This document shows, one piece after another, positions 8,323-17,470 of a stretch of DNA of 64,000 nucleotides; position 1 is the stretch's first letter, and the number at the start of each line of letters is the position of its first letter. Origin of the DNA: Janthinobacterium lividum (GTDB lineage: Bacteria; Pseudomonadota; Gammaproteobacteria; Burkholderiales; Burkholderiaceae_D). The stretch is from positions 558,001 to 622,000 of the forward strand of contig NZ_CP139976.1 of NCBI RefSeq assembly GCF_034424625.1, in the 5' to 3' direction. Both the position numbers and the translations under genes were made by a program. Below the pieces are notes generated by a model. It was given only the letters and a program-made list of their open reading frames with translations, had not been told where the DNA came from and made no database searches.

Positions 8323-9483
8323 ATGCGACGATTCTGGTTATTGTTTGCGCAAACCGTGACGATCGCGTTGGCGCTGTACTTTGTGTACGGCGCGCTGCGC
8401 CCGGCCAGCCGGGTACAGCAGCTGGGCTCTCCTGCGAAACCGGTGCCCGTGGTGGAAACGGCGTCCAGCAGCCTGGCGCCCGGTTCCTACCGCGACGCGG
8501 CGGCGCGCGCCATGCCCGCCGTCGTCAATATCCTCACCCTGCAAGTACCCAAGCGCGGCGCCCATCCGCTGGCGCGCGATCCCTTCTTCAAACGTTTCTT
8601 CGGCGACCGCGACCCGGACGGCGAGGATGGCGAGGACTTGAAAAACAGCCTCGGCTCGGGCGTCATCGTCAGCCATGAAGGCTATGTTCTGACGAATAAC
8701 CACGTGGTCGAAGGCGCCGACGAAATCGAAGTCGTGCTCACCGATGGCCGCAAGGCGCCCGCCAAGGTCGTGGGCCTGGACCCGGAAACGGACCTGGCTG
8801 TCATCAAGATCGACCTCGACAAGCTGCCCGTCATCGTGCTGGGCCAGTCGGAACTGGCGCGCGTGGGCGACGTGGTGCTGGCCATCGGCAACCCGTTCGG
8901 CGTGGGCCAGACGGTGACCATGGGCATCATCTCGGCCCTGGGCCGCAACAACCTGCACATCAACAGCTTTGAAAACTTCATCCAGACGGATGCTGCCATC
9001 AACTTCGGCAATTCGGGCGGCGCCCTGGTCGATACGCGCGGCAATCTGATCGGCATCAATACGGCGATCTACTCGCAAAGCGGCGGTTCCGTCGGCATCG
9101 GCTTCGCCATTCCCGTCTCGACGGCCAAAACGGTGATGGAAGCCATCATCAAGGATGGCCACGTGGTGCGTGGCTGGATCGGCGTGGAAACGCAGGACAT
9201 CACCCCCGAGCTGGCGCAAAGCTTCAACTTGCAGCGCACCAGCGGCGCCATCATCGCCGGCGTGGTGCGCAACGGGCCGGCCGACAAGGCGGGCATCGTG
9301 CCCGGCGACATCCTGCTGACGGTGGACGGCAAGCCCGTGGGCGACACGACGGAAATGCTGAACCTGATCGCCCAACTGCCGCCCGGCGGAAAAGCTAAAA
9401 TGACGGTGCTGCGCAAGAATCGCGAAGCGGCGCTCGACGTGATGGTGGGCAAGCGCCCCATCCCGAAAGAGCTTTCCAAATAG
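8323..9483 (+). CDS. DegQ/DegS-like periplasmic serine protease (HtrA family, single PDZ)
   Basis: A 386-residue envelope quality-control protease. Residues 5-24 form an uncleaved signal anchor. The trypsin-like domain has the triad His127 (TNNHVVEG), Asp157 (PETDLAVI) and Ser231 in FGNSGGAL. Loop LA is long and charged (residues 80-108, acidic 94-106). One PDZ domain follows (about 285-370), with RGWIGVETQDI before it. One PDZ plus an N-terminal anchor resembles DegS/AlgW, but the long LA loop recalls DegP/DegQ, so I leave the symbol blank. It may process stress-sensing or misfolded outer-membrane proteins. Confidence 0.93.
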   Translation: MRRFWLLFAQTVTIALALYFVYGALRPASRVQQLGSPAKPVPVVETASSSLAPGSYRDAAARAMPAVVNILTLQVPKRGAHPLARDPFFKRFFGDRDPDGEDGEDLKNSLGSGVIVSHEGYVLTNNHVVEGADEIEVVLTDGRKAPAKVVGLDPETDLAVIKIDLDKLPVIVLGQSELARVGDVVLAIGNPFGVGQTVTMGIISALGRNNLHINSFENFIQTDAAINFGNSGGALVDTRGNLIGINTAIYSQSGGSVGIGFAIPVSTAKTVMEAIIKDGHVVRGWIGVETQDITPELAQSFNLQRTSGAIIAGVVRNGPADKAGIVPGDILLTVDGKPVGDTTEMLNLIAQLPPGGKAKMTVLRKNREAALDVMVGKRPIPKELSK

Positions 9484-9504
9484 TTGCTGATCGGAATTTG
9501 ACAC

Positions 9505-10197
9505 ATGCATGTGCGTGATTTGACCCAATTTTTACGTGAACTGAGCGACAACAACAACCGTCCCTGGTTTGTCATGAACAAGCCCCGCTACGACATCCTG
9601 CGCGAGGAATTCCTCGCCCTGGTCACCAGCCTGATCGGTGAGCTGGGCAAGTTTGACCCGGCCGTGAAGTACTGCAATCCGAAGAAGGCGATGTTCCGCA
9701 TCAACCGCGACGTGCGTTTCGCGCACGACAAGAGCCCGTACAAGACGCGTTTTTCGGCCGCCATCGCGCCGAACGACATGCGCCGTCCCAGCAAGGCGGG
9801 CGGCCCCACGTATTATCTGCAGATCGATGGCCAGGGCAACCTGCTGTTCGGCGCCGGCGAATACATGCCGCCACCGGGCCGCCTGAAGGCGCTGCGCGAA
9901 CACATGGTCAACGACGCGCCAGGTTTCTCCAAAGTGCTGAAGAATAAGCGCTTGAAGGCCCGCTTCGGCACCATCCAGAACGAGGGCAAATTGCAGCGCC
10001 CGCCCAAGGGTTTCGAGGCGGATGCCGAACATATCGAATTCATCAAGCTGAAAAGCTTTTTTGTCTGGACCGAAGTGCCGCTGCCCGTCAACGAGCCCGA
10101 GAAACTGCTGCCGACCCTGGCGGAAGGCTTGAAGGATGCATGGCCGCTGGTCGAGTGGATGCGCGGCGCGAAAGAGCCGGAGGAAGTCACCGAGTAA
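9505..10197 (+). CDS. DUF2461 family protein
   Basis: A 230-residue soluble protein of the DUF2461 (TIGR02453) family, whose function is unknown. Recognisable are the N-terminal FLRELSDNNNRPWFVMNKPRY, the central RINRDVRFAHDKSPYKT and PTYYLQIDGQGNLLFGAG with a following PPPGRLKALRE, all near their family positions. Length fits (220-240). It follows the protease gene by 21 bp and precedes a small cupin gene by 15 bp, so the three could be co-transcribed. Confidence 0.88.
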   Translation: MHVRDLTQFLRELSDNNNRPWFVMNKPRYDILREEFLALVTSLIGELGKFDPAVKYCNPKKAMFRINRDVRFAHDKSPYKTRFSAAIAPNDMRRPSKAGGPTYYLQIDGQGNLLFGAGEYMPPPGRLKALREHMVNDAPGFSKVLKNKRLKARFGTIQNEGKLQRPPKGFEADAEHIEFIKLKSFFVWTEVPLPVNEPEKLLPTLAEGLKDAWPLVEWMRGAKEPEEVTE

Positions 10198-10212
10198 TTG
10201 CGGAAGGAGCAC

Positions 10213-10557
10213 ATGATGGCACTGGAGCACGCAAGTTCAGGACAGGTGATCGAGGTGCTGCGCAGGGACGGCGACGACCTGTCGCAGTTTTCCGCCATTG
10301 CGCTGGCCAAGACGGACGAACTGGAATTGATCCGCATGTGCATGCCCAAGGGCAAGACCATGCCCGAGCATCATGTGCTCGGTGAAATCACCCTGCTGTG
10401 CCTGCAGAGGCAGGTGGCGGTGACGGCGCATGGCGGCGTGCAGCTGCTGGGGCCGGGGCAGATGCTGTACCTGCTCGGCGGCCAGGCGCACGCCCTGGAA
10501 GCGCGCGAAGACAGTTTATTGTTGCTGACCATACTCATGCACAAGGCGGGACGCTAG
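10213..10557 (+). CDS. small cupin-like protein
   Basis: A 114-residue single-domain protein. The core reads as a cupin barrel: a first motif remnant around MPEHHVLGEITLLCLQ, then VTAHGGVQLLGPGQMLYLLGGQAHALEA, with the P-G-turn and an H near the second motif. Metal ligands are incomplete (two adjacent His in motif 1, one His in motif 2), so catalytic activity is uncertain. AAGGAG at 10204-10209 serves ATG codons at 10213 and 10216; the second has better spacing, which would shorten the protein by one residue. Substrate unknown. Confidence 0.7.
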   Translation: MMALEHASSGQVIEVLRRDGDDLSQFSAIALAKTDELELIRMCMPKGKTMPEHHVLGEITLLCLQRQVAVTAHGGVQLLGPGQMLYLLGGQAHALEAREDSLLLLTILMHKAGR

Positions 10558-10562
10558 TCCTG

Positions 10563-11603
10563 TCAAGCCGCCTCGGCGCGCGGATCGCGCGACAGCAGTT
10601 GCTGCACCATCACGTGCGGCAGATCGCCGTCGAACAGCACGCCGGCCACCGCGTTGGTGATCGGCATGTCGACGCCCATGCGGCGCGCCAGTTCGCGCAC
10701 GGCCTTGGCGCAGGGCACGCCTTCTGCCACATGACCGAGTTCGGCCACGATGGTGGCCAGCGCCTTGCCTTGCGCCAGGCCCAGGCCGACGCGGCGGTTG
10801 CGCGACAGGTCGCCCGTGCACGTCAAAATCAAGTCGCCCATGCCCGTCAAGCCCATGAACGTTTCCGTCTGGCCGCCCAGGGCCGTGCCCAGGCGCGTGA
10901 TTTCCGCCAGGCCGCGCGTGATCAGCGCGGCGCGCGCATTCAAGCCCAGGCCCAGGCCGTCGGCCACGCCGGTGGCGATCGCCAGCACGTTCTTGACGGC
11001 GCCGCCCACTTCCACGCCCACCAGGTCTTCGCTCGCATACACGCGGATGGTGCCGCCATGCAAGGCCGAGACGACGGCGCCGCGCAAGGCGGCGCTGTGC
11101 GAGGCGATGGTCAGCGCGCACGGCAAGCCGCGCGCCACTTCCTGCGCGAACGAAGGGCCGGACAGGGCGCCGCCCGGGATATTGTCGCCCAACACTTCCT
11201 GCACGATCTGGTGCGGCAGCAAGCCCGTGCCGCCTTCAAACCCTTTGCACAGCCACACCAGGTTGCCGATGGCCTTGTCTTTCAATTGATGCAGCATGGG
11301 CCGCAAGCCTGCCACGGGGCAGGCGGCGATCAAGAGGCCGTGTTCACCGTCGGCATGCGCGACGGCGGCGTCGAAATCGGCACCGATGCGCAGTTGCGGC
11401 GGCAAAGGGAAGCCTGGCAAATAGCTGTTTTCACCGCTGGCGGCCATGGCGGCCATGGCTTCGCCATTGCGGCCCCACAGCAGCACGTCGTGGCGGCCGG
11501 CCAGGGCCATCGCCACGGCCGTGCCCCAGGCGCCAGCGCCCAGGATGGTGATCTTGCGGGCGGTGGGAATGATATCGGGAGTGACTTCAGGAGAAACTTG
11601 CAT
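10563..11603 (-). CDS. gpsA: glycerol-3-phosphate dehydrogenase [NAD(P)+]
   Basis: A 346-residue enzyme that reduces dihydroxyacetone phosphate to sn-glycerol-3-phosphate for phospholipid synthesis. The N-terminal Rossmann fold has the dinucleotide motif GAGAWGTA at 22-29. The substrate domain carries the [14 protein letters not shown] segment, [14 protein letters not shown] and the catalytic Lys in [20 protein letters not shown], with [14 protein letters not shown] after it. Length is standard apart from a 15-residue N-terminal extension. TTGAGGT precedes the ATG. It lies in a secB-SH3-gpsA series on the minus strand; secB-gpsA linkage is common in proteobacteria. Confidence 0.96.
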   Translation of the reverse strand: MQVSPEVTPDIIPTARKITILGAGAWGTAVAMALAGRHDVLLWGRNGEAMAAMAASGENSYLPGFPLPPQLRIGADFDAAVAHADGEHGLLIAACPVAGLRPMLHQLKDKAIGNLVWLCKGFEGGTGLLPHQIVQEVLGDNIPGGALSGPSFAQEVARGLPCALTIASHSAALRGAVVSALHGGTIRVYASEDLVGVEVGGAVKNVLAIATGVADGLGLGLNARAALITRGLAEITRLGTALGGQTETFMGLTGMGDLILTCTGDLSRNRRVGLGLAQGKALATIVAELGHVAEGVPCAKAVRELARRMGVDMPITNAVAGVLFDGDLPHVMVQQLLSRDPRAEAA

Positions 11604-11639
11604 GCAACCTCAATGGGGCAGGGGGAACGGGTGTGGTGC

Positions 11640-12101
11640 TTACATGCCCCACACTTCGCTGGTCTTGACGTAGCCGCTCTGGCCATCCTTGTGGCGCACC
11701 TTGACCCAGCCGGAGGTCGGTTGCTCGCTCATTTCCAGCAGCACGCCCTTGTCGACGAGGATGATGGCGGAGGCGGTGTCGTCGGGGCTGGCGCGAACCT
11801 TGAGGTTCGCGGCGCGTGCCACGACGTTGCGCTTGGCCGACAGGCCCTTGGCTTCCGTCCAGGCCATTTCGCCGCTGGCGTCGCGTACCTTGACCCATTC
11901 GCCGTAGCTGAGCACGACTTCCAGCGGCATGCCGCGTGGCGCCACGTACAGCTTGCCGCCCTTGGAGGATGGCGCGTCGTACAGGATCACGGGAGCCGCG
12001 CCCACCGTTTTGAAATCGACGGCGTGGCTGGCGGCGGTCGCCAGCAGCAGTACGGCGCCGGCCATCCAGCGGAACTTGCTCAAGAGCGCACTTTTCAACA
12101 T
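11640..12101 (-). CDS. SH3-domain (bacterial type) periplasmic protein
   Basis: A 153-residue exported protein. Signal peptide in residues 1-27 (FRWMAGAVLLLATAASHA). Two bacterial SH3-like repeats follow: residues 30-85 (ILYDAPSSKGGKLYVAPRGMPLEVVLSYGEWVKVRD, ending W-T) and 92-150 (VVARAANLKVRASPD through GWVKVRHKDGQSGYVKTSEVWG). Such domains bind peptidoglycan or other envelope partners. No catalytic motif is visible. Between secB and gpsA on the same strand, 37 bp before gpsA. The specific role is unknown. Confidence 0.85.
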   Translation of the reverse strand: MLKSALLSKFRWMAGAVLLLATAASHAVDFKTVGAAPVILYDAPSSKGGKLYVAPRGMPLEVVLSYGEWVKVRDASGEMAWTEAKGLSAKRNVVARAANLKVRASPDDTASAIILVDKGVLLEMSEQPTSGWVKVRHKDGQSGYVKTSEVWGM

Positions 12102-12123
12102 GATATTTTTGAACCTTAACGAA

Positions 12124-12146
12124 ACACGGCGGCCAGGCCGCCGTGT
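12124..12146 (-). terminator. perfect palindrome after secB, probable terminator
   Basis: ACACGGCGGCC at 12124-12134, one A, then GGCCGCCGTGT at 12136-12146 form a perfect 11-bp inverted repeat. On the minus strand it is followed by TTCGTTAAG, a weak T-tract. It lies between secB and the SH3 gene and probably causes partial termination after secB. Confidence 0.6.
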
Positions 12147-12184
12147 CAGGCCAGCCTTGACGGCCGGCGGGGTCTTGCAAGAGC

Positions 12185-12658
12185 TTAGTGCGTTTCGCTG
12201 GCTGCTGGAGCTGCGGCAGCGGCGTCAGCAATAGCTTGCAGACGTTGTTGGTAGAACACTTCGAAGTTGATCTCGGCCAGGTGCACTGGCGGGAAGCCGG
12301 CACGGGTGATCACGTCGGCGATGTTGGCGCGCAGGTAAGGGTAGATGATGTTCGGGCAGCCGATTCCCAGCAGCGGATCGAGTTGATCAGCAGGAATGTT
12401 GCGTGCTTCGAAGATACCGGCTTGCTTGCCTTCAACCAGGAAAGCGACTTTTTCGCCGACTTTGGCGGTCACGGTGATGGTCACGGTGGCTTCGAAGATG
12501 CCGTCGGCCAGAGGCGCAGCGCCCACGTCCAGAGCTACTTCGATCGCTGGTGCTTCTTGTTCCAGGAAAATAGCTGGGGAATTTGGTTGTTCCAGCGACA
12601 TGTCTTTCAGGTAGACGCGTTGGATTTGGAAGACTGGTTGCAGATTTTCGTCAGACAT
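12185..12658 (-). CDS. secB: protein-export chaperone SecB
   Basis: A 157-residue tetrameric chaperone that keeps preproteins unfolded and delivers them to SecA. It has the family features: [19 protein letters not shown] near the N-terminus, the strand [14 protein letters not shown], and the C-terminal [45 protein letters not shown], of which the CPNIIYPY and [13 protein letters not shown] segments are the most diagnostic. The Ala-rich tail is variable in SecB. I start at the ATG at 12658, which gives the usual MSDEN-type beginning. grxC lies upstream on the same strand. Confidence 0.97.
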   Translation of the reverse strand: MSDENLQPVFQIQRVYLKDMSLEQPNSPAIFLEQEAPAIEVALDVGAAPLADGIFEATVTITVTAKVGEKVAFLVEGKQAGIFEARNIPADQLDPLLGIGCPNIIYPYLRANIADVITRAGFPPVHLAEINFEVFYQQRLQAIADAAAAAPAASETH

Positions 12659-12818
12659 GGAACGCTTTCGTTGTAAAGGACAAGAACGGCACACCGTTCA
12701 AATATGGTGCTTGCGGTATTCAAACCGCGCCGGGTAGGCGCGGCCAGATCAGGTGCGAGGGCAATTGTATCAAAACAATACGACAAAAAACCAAGCAATT
12801 TCTCGAACCCGCTTTATA

Positions 12819-13085
12819 TCAGGCTGCCGTGCCATTTAACAAGGGGTCCAGCTTGCCGGCTTGATCGAGCGCATACAAATCGTCGAATCCGCCCACGTGG
12901 GTATCGCCCACATAGATTTGCGGTACCGTGCGGCGGCCCGTGCGTTCCATCATCTTGATGCGCTCTTCCGGGTCGAGGTCGACGCGGATCTTTTGCACGG
13001 TCACGCCCTTGGCTTCCAACAGGCGCTCGGCGCGCACGCAATACGGGCACACGGCGGTGCTGTAAACAATAACAGGTACGGTCAT
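12819..13085 (-). CDS. grxC: glutaredoxin 3
   Basis: An 88-residue dithiol glutaredoxin that reduces disulfides and glutathionylated proteins using glutathione. Active site CPYC at 13-16; the cis-Pro motif TVPQIYVGDTHVGGFDDL binds glutathione; the end (LYALDQAGKLDPLL) is typical. Length matches GrxC. It is downstream of a rhodanese gene by 25 bp and upstream of secB, an order (rhodanese-grxC-secB-gpsA) seen in many proteobacteria, so a single transcript is likely. Confidence 0.96.
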   Translation of the reverse strand: MTVPVIVYSTAVCPYCVRAERLLEAKGVTVQKIRVDLDPEERIKMMERTGRRTVPQIYVGDTHVGGFDDLYALDQAGKLDPLLNGTAA

Positions 13086-13110
13086 GATGATTCCTTCAGT
13101 TAAGGCTGGC

Positions 13111-13527
13111 TTATTTCGCCAGCGACAAGGTTTTCAATGGCAAACCCTGCTTTTTCCATTCGTCGAGGCCGCCTTCCAGGCTCGTTGCCTCAGCGAAACC
13201 GGCTTTGCCCAGCAGGCCGACGGCGGTTGCCGAACGCGAACCTTTCTGGCAAACCACTACAATGGGGCGCGTTTTGAATTTTTCCAGCTCGCCCACGCGT
13301 TTTGCCAGTTCCGGCAGCGGAATATTTTTTGCGTCAGGCAAGTGGCCCGTGGCAAATTCTTCCGCGCTGCGCACGTCGACGATGATGGTTTTGCCGCGGT
13401 TGATCAGTTGCGTGACTTCCAGCACGGTCGCGCGCTTGCCGCGCATCGACAGCAGTGGCCAGAGGAGGGCGCCGCCGGAAATAATGACGATGGCAAACAG
13501 AAAAATGTGGTCGATAATGAATTTCAC
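13111..13527 (-). CDS. membrane-anchored rhodanese-like sulfurtransferase
   Basis: A 138-residue protein with an N-terminal membrane segment (residues 4-26, IIDHIFLFAIVIISGGALLWPL) and one rhodanese domain. The active-site loop is CQKGSRSA with Cys93, preceded by the IIVDVRSAEEFATGHLPDAKNIP signature at 48-70. It resembles E. coli YibN, which has the same architecture and sits before grxC-secB. It probably moves sulfane sulfur at the membrane; the physiological acceptor is not known. First gene of the rhodanese-grxC-secB group and divergent from gpmA. Confidence 0.92.
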   Translation of the reverse strand: MKFIIDHIFLFAIVIISGGALLWPLLSMRGKRATVLEVTQLINRGKTIIVDVRSAEEFATGHLPDAKNIPLPELAKRVGELEKFKTRPIVVVCQKGSRSATAVGLLGKAGFAEATSLEGGLDEWKKQGLPLKTLSLAK

Positions 13528-13633
13528 GTAGGGTCCAATGGTTTAAGTCAATCCGCGCATTATAAAATAGAAGCTGGACGAGGTCTTTTTACGTTTTGCT
13601 TTTTTGATTTGAACCCCTTGAGAAGATAGAACT

Positions 13634-14380
13634 ATGTACAAAATCGTTTTCATGCGTCACGGCGAGTCCACCTGGAACCTCGATAACCGCTTCACCGGCT
13701 GGACCGACGTCGATCTGACGGAAAAGGGCGTCAACGAAGCCAAGGCCGCCGGCCAGATCCTCAAGCAGGAAGGTTTTACGTTCGACGTGGCCTACACTTC
13801 CGTCCTGAAGCGCGCCATCCGCACCCTGTGGCTGGCGCTCGACGAGATGGACATGATGTATTTGCCGATCAAGAACGACTGGCGCTTGAACGAGCGCCAC
13901 TACGGCGCCTTGCAAGGCCTGGACAAGGGCGAGACGGCTGCCAAGTATGGCGACGAGCAAGTATTGGTATGGCGCCGCAGCTACGACACCCCGCCGCCTC
14001 CGCTGGAAGCGAACGACGACCGCGCCTCGTTCAACGATCCGCGCTACGCCGGCTTGCCGAAAGCGTCGATTCCGCTGACCGAATGCCTGAAAGACACCGT
14101 GGCGCGCGTGATGCCGGCCTGGGATGACGAAATCGCCCCGGCCATCCGCTCCGGCAAGAAAATCATCATTTCGGCCCACGGCAACAGCTTGCGCGCGCTG
14201 ATCAAGATGCTCGATGGCATCAGCGACAGCGACATCGTCGGCCTGAACATCCCGAACGGCCAGCCGCTCGTGTATGAACTGGACGCCGACCTGAAACCGA
14301 TCCGTCATTACTACCTGGGCGACCCGGCAGCGATTGCGGCAGCGCAAGCGGCCGTGGCGAACCAAGGGAAGGCCAAGTAA
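13634..14380 (+). CDS. gpmA: 2,3-bisphosphoglycerate-dependent phosphoglycerate mutase
   Basis: A 248-residue glycolytic and gluconeogenic enzyme interconverting 3- and 2-phosphoglycerate. The phosphohistidine motif is MRHGESTWN with His9, followed by [14 protein letters not shown]; later signatures are [18 protein letters not shown], the [11 protein letters not shown] segment and the second catalytic His in [14 protein letters not shown]. Length fits the dPGM family (about 248-250). GAGAAG serves as the ribosome binding site. An envC-like gene begins 2 nt after the stop. Confidence 0.97.
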   Translation: MYKIVFMRHGESTWNLDNRFTGWTDVDLTEKGVNEAKAAGQILKQEGFTFDVAYTSVLKRAIRTLWLALDEMDMMYLPIKNDWRLNERHYGALQGLDKGETAAKYGDEQVLVWRRSYDTPPPPLEANDDRASFNDPRYAGLPKASIPLTECLKDTVARVMPAWDDEIAPAIRSGKKIIISAHGNSLRALIKMLDGISDSDIVGLNIPNGQPLVYELDADLKPIRHYYLGDPAAIAAAQAAVANQGKAK

Positions 14381-14382
14381 TT

Positions 14383-15921
14383 TTGTCGTCTTTCTTCCGC
14401 GGCACAGCCATCGCCCCCTCTGCTGAACGACCCCTGCCGGCGTGGCGCGCCGGTGCCATGCTGTGCCTGGCGCTGCTGCTTTCCAGCGGTGCCGCGCAGG
14501 GCGCCAAGCCCACCGAACGCAGCAAGCAGAAGGCGGCCGCGGAAGCACAACGTGCTGGATTGCAACAAAAACTGACGGCGCTCAAGCGCGACATCAGCCG
14601 CACGGAAAGCGCCAAGGATGACGCGGCCGATACCCTGGCCGAGTCGGAAGAGGCCATTTCCAACGCCAACCGCGCCTTGCGCGACCTGGCGCAGGAGCAA
14701 AGCGAGACGGGTGTGAAACTCAATGCGCTGGGGCAAGAGCACCAGCAATTGACGGCCACCGTCGAGAAACAGAAGACGCAGCTGTCGAAGTTGCTGCGTG
14801 AACAATATGTCGCCGGCAACGAAGACCGCATCAAGCTGCTCTTGTCGGGCGACAACCCCAACCGCATCAACCGCGACTTGCAACTGATGGCGTACGTGTC
14901 GCAGGCGCAGGCGCGCCTGCTGGAAGCCTTGCGCGCCAACTTGCTTGCCGTGGAGAAAAACCAGGCGGACGTGCAGAACGCCAAGGACGAGCTGGAAGAA
15001 ATCGCGCAGGAAGAGCGCGACCAGAAAGCCCTGCTGGTGCAGGAGAAGGCGCGCCGCGCCGCCTTGCTGACGAGCTTGTCGCAGCGCCTGGTGGCGCAGC
15101 GCAAGGAAGTGGGCAATGTCGAGCGCGACGAACAGCGCATGGGCAACCTGGTCGACAAGCTGGCAAAATTGATCGAAGAGCAGGCCGCCGCCGCAGCAGC
15201 GGAAAAGAAACGCCAGCAATTGCTGGCCGAGCAGCGCGCCGCCGCCAAGGCGGCCGCCGATGCCAAGATCGCGGCGGAAAAACGCGAACGCCTGCTGGCC
15301 GCGCGCGCCAAGGCCGCCCAGGCGCAGGCTGAACGCGAGCGCATTGCGAAAGAGCAACAAAACAAATCGGGCAAGATCAAGCCGCAGACGCCGCCACCGC
15401 CGCCCGTGAAACTCGAACCGATCGACGACGACGAGCCGCCGCAGGTGGCCAAGGTGGCGACTAAGCCCGAGCCGAAGCCGGAACCGGAGCCGGAACGCCC
15501 AAGCCTGGGACCGGCCGCGCCAGCCGGCGCCTTTGCCAGCCTGAAAGGGCAGCTGCGCGCCCCCGTGGCGGGCAAGATCGCGGCCCGCTTCGGCAGCAAG
15601 CGCGGTGACGGTCCCAGCTGGAAGGGCGTGTTCATCCGCACGGGCGAAGGCAGCGAGATCCACGCCATCGCCGGCGGCCGTGTCGTGTTTTCCGACTGGC
15701 TGCGCGGTTTCGGCAATTTGATCATCGTCGACCATGGCGGCCAGTACATGAGTATTTATGGCAATAACCAGTCCTTGCTGAAACGCGTGGGCGACGCCGT
15801 CAAGGGCGGCGACGCCATTGCCAGCGCGGGCAACAGCGGCGGCAACGAGGAATCGGGGCTATACTTTGAACTGCGTCATCAGGGCCGCGCCTTCGATCCA
15901 GCCACCTGGGTGAAGTTTTAA
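14383..15921 (+). CDS. envC: EnvC-like murein hydrolase activator (coiled coil + degenerate LytM/M23)
   Basis: A 512-residue periplasmic protein. A signal peptide (AMLCLALLLSSGAAQG) precedes a long heptad-rich coiled coil (about 45-320) and a Pro/Lys/Glu linker, then a LytM (M23) domain at 385-512. The metal-binding residues of active M23 enzymes are missing: the first motif reads WKGVFIR instead of HxGxD, and the last has YFELRH instead of HxHFE. This matches EnvC, which activates amidases for daughter-cell separation rather than cutting murein itself. I use the TTG at 14383, which retains a full signal n-region; the first ATG (14458) would remove it. ctpA follows. Confidence 0.88.
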   Translation: MSSFFRGTAIAPSAERPLPAWRAGAMLCLALLLSSGAAQGAKPTERSKQKAAAEAQRAGLQQKLTALKRDISRTESAKDDAADTLAESEEAISNANRALRDLAQEQSETGVKLNALGQEHQQLTATVEKQKTQLSKLLREQYVAGNEDRIKLLLSGDNPNRINRDLQLMAYVSQAQARLLEALRANLLAVEKNQADVQNAKDELEEIAQEERDQKALLVQEKARRAALLTSLSQRLVAQRKEVGNVERDEQRMGNLVDKLAKLIEEQAAAAAAEKKRQQLLAEQRAAAKAAADAKIAAEKRERLLAARAKAAQAQAERERIAKEQQNKSGKIKPQTPPPPPVKLEPIDDDEPPQVAKVATKPEPKPEPEPERPSLGPAAPAGAFASLKGQLRAPVAGKIAARFGSKRGDGPSWKGVFIRTGEGSEIHAIAGGRVVFSDWLRGFGNLIIVDHGGQYMSIYGNNQSLLKRVGDAVKGGDAIASAGNSGGNEESGLYFELRHQGRAFDPATWVKF

Positions 15922-15968
15922 GTTCCCACCATTGCTGCGGCAGCGAATTTGTAGATTGCGAAGAATAC

Positions 15969-17462
15969 ATGGGTATCAAAGTCAAAAGTATCGGCCTGAT
16001 CGGTCTGGGCGTACTGGCCGGCATCGGCATGTCGCTGCAGTTCCCGGCCGTGGCGCAGAAAATCACGAATGCCCCGCTGCCGCTCGACGAGCTGCGCCAG
16101 CTGTCCGACGTCTTCGGCCTGATCAAGACCGATTACGTCGAGAAGGTGGAAGACAAGAAACTCTTGACGGAAGCCATTTCCGGCATGGTGTCGTCCCTGG
16201 ACCCGCATTCTGTCTACCTCGATAAAAATGCCTTCAAGGAAATGCGCGAAAGCGTGCAGGGCAAGTTTGTCGGCATCGGCATCGAAGTGAGCATGGAAGA
16301 CGGCTACGTGAAAGTCGTTTCGCCCATCGAGGACAGCCCTGCCGCCAAGGCCGGCATCCAGGCGGGCGATCTGATCACCCGCCTCGACAATATCCCGCTG
16401 AAAGGCTTGCAGCTGGAAGAAGTCATCAAGAAGATGCGCGGCCAGCCTGGCAGCAAACTGGTGCTGACGATGTCGCGCAAGGGCGAGAGCAAGCCGCTGG
16501 TGTTTCCTATCGTGCGCGAGGAAATCCGCGTGCAAAGCGTGAAGGCCAAGATGGTCGCGCCCGGCTATGCCTGGCTGCGCATCGCCCAGTTCCAGGAACC
16601 GACCGTTGATGACATGGTCAAAAAGATCAACGCGCTGTATGCGCAAGACCCCAAGCTCAAGGGCCTGGTGCTGGACTTGCGCAACGATCCCGGTGGCGTC
16701 GTGCCGGGCGCTATTGGCGTGGCAACAGCATTCCTTCCGGGCAACTCCGTGATCGTGTCCACCAAGGGCCAGTTGCCCGAGTCGAAACAGGTGTTCTATG
16801 GCCGCCGCGAATTCTATGCGCCGCCGGGCGCCAAGGCCGACCCGCTGGCCAAGCTGCCGGCCGCACTGAAAACCGTGCCGCTGGTGGTGCTGGTCAATGC
16901 CGGTTCCGCGTCCGCGTCGGAAATCGTCGCCGGCGCCTTGCAGGATTACCAGCGCGCCACCGTCATCGGCACGCAAACGTTCGGCAAGGGTTCCGTGCAA
17001 ACCTTGCGCCAGATCACGGCCGACACGGCCGTCAAGCTGACGACGGCCCGCTATTACACGCCGAAAGGCCGGGCCATCCAGGCGCGCGGCATCGTGCCCG
17101 ACTTGCTGGTCGATGAAACGGCCGAAGGCGATGGCTGGAACAGCCTGCGCATCCGCGAGGCGGACCTGGAAAAACACTTGAGCAGCAACGATGGCAAGCC
17201 GGAAGCGGCCAAGCCGACGATGGAAGGCATGCAGGATCAGCTGGAAGAAGAGCAGCGCCTGATCGCCACGGCGAAAAAGCGCAAACCGCTGGAATACGGC
17301 GCCAAGGATGATTTCCAGCTGCAGCAAGCCTTGAACCATTTCCAGGGCTTGCCGGTGCAGCTGGCCAAGGTGGACCCGAAGGCGGAGAAGATCGGTGCCA
17401 AGCCGGAAATTGCTTCCGACATCAAGGCCGATGACAAGAAGACTCCTGTACGGAAACCGTAG
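15969..17462 (+). CDS. ctpA: carboxy-terminal processing protease (S41 family)
   Basis: A 497-residue periplasmic protease with an N-terminal signal or anchor (residues 8-29). A PDZ domain spans about 95-175 (GKFVGIGIEVSMEDGYVKVV, then GIQAGDLITRLD). The S41 catalytic domain carries the Ser/Lys dyad: Ser315 in NAGSASASEIVAG and Lys340 in TQTFGKGSVQT, 25 residues apart as in Prc and CtpA; LRNDPGG at 238-244 is the oxyanion-side motif. CtpA-type enzymes trim C-termini and control murein hydrolases, which fits its place right after envC. The C-terminal 70 residues are charged and variable. Confidence 0.95.
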   Translation: MGIKVKSIGLIGLGVLAGIGMSLQFPAVAQKITNAPLPLDELRQLSDVFGLIKTDYVEKVEDKKLLTEAISGMVSSLDPHSVYLDKNAFKEMRESVQGKFVGIGIEVSMEDGYVKVVSPIEDSPAAKAGIQAGDLITRLDNIPLKGLQLEEVIKKMRGQPGSKLVLTMSRKGESKPLVFPIVREEIRVQSVKAKMVAPGYAWLRIAQFQEPTVDDMVKKINALYAQDPKLKGLVLDLRNDPGGVVPGAIGVATAFLPGNSVIVSTKGQLPESKQVFYGRREFYAPPGAKADPLAKLPAALKTVPLVVLVNAGSASASEIVAGALQDYQRATVIGTQTFGKGSVQTLRQITADTAVKLTTARYYTPKGRAIQARGIVPDLLVDETAEGDGWNSLRIREADLEKHLSSNDGKPEAAKPTMEGMQDQLEEEQRLIATAKKRKPLEYGAKDDFQLQQALNHFQGLPVQLAKVDPKAEKIGAKPEIASDIKADDKKTPVRKP

Positions 17463-17470
17463 TCGCCGCC

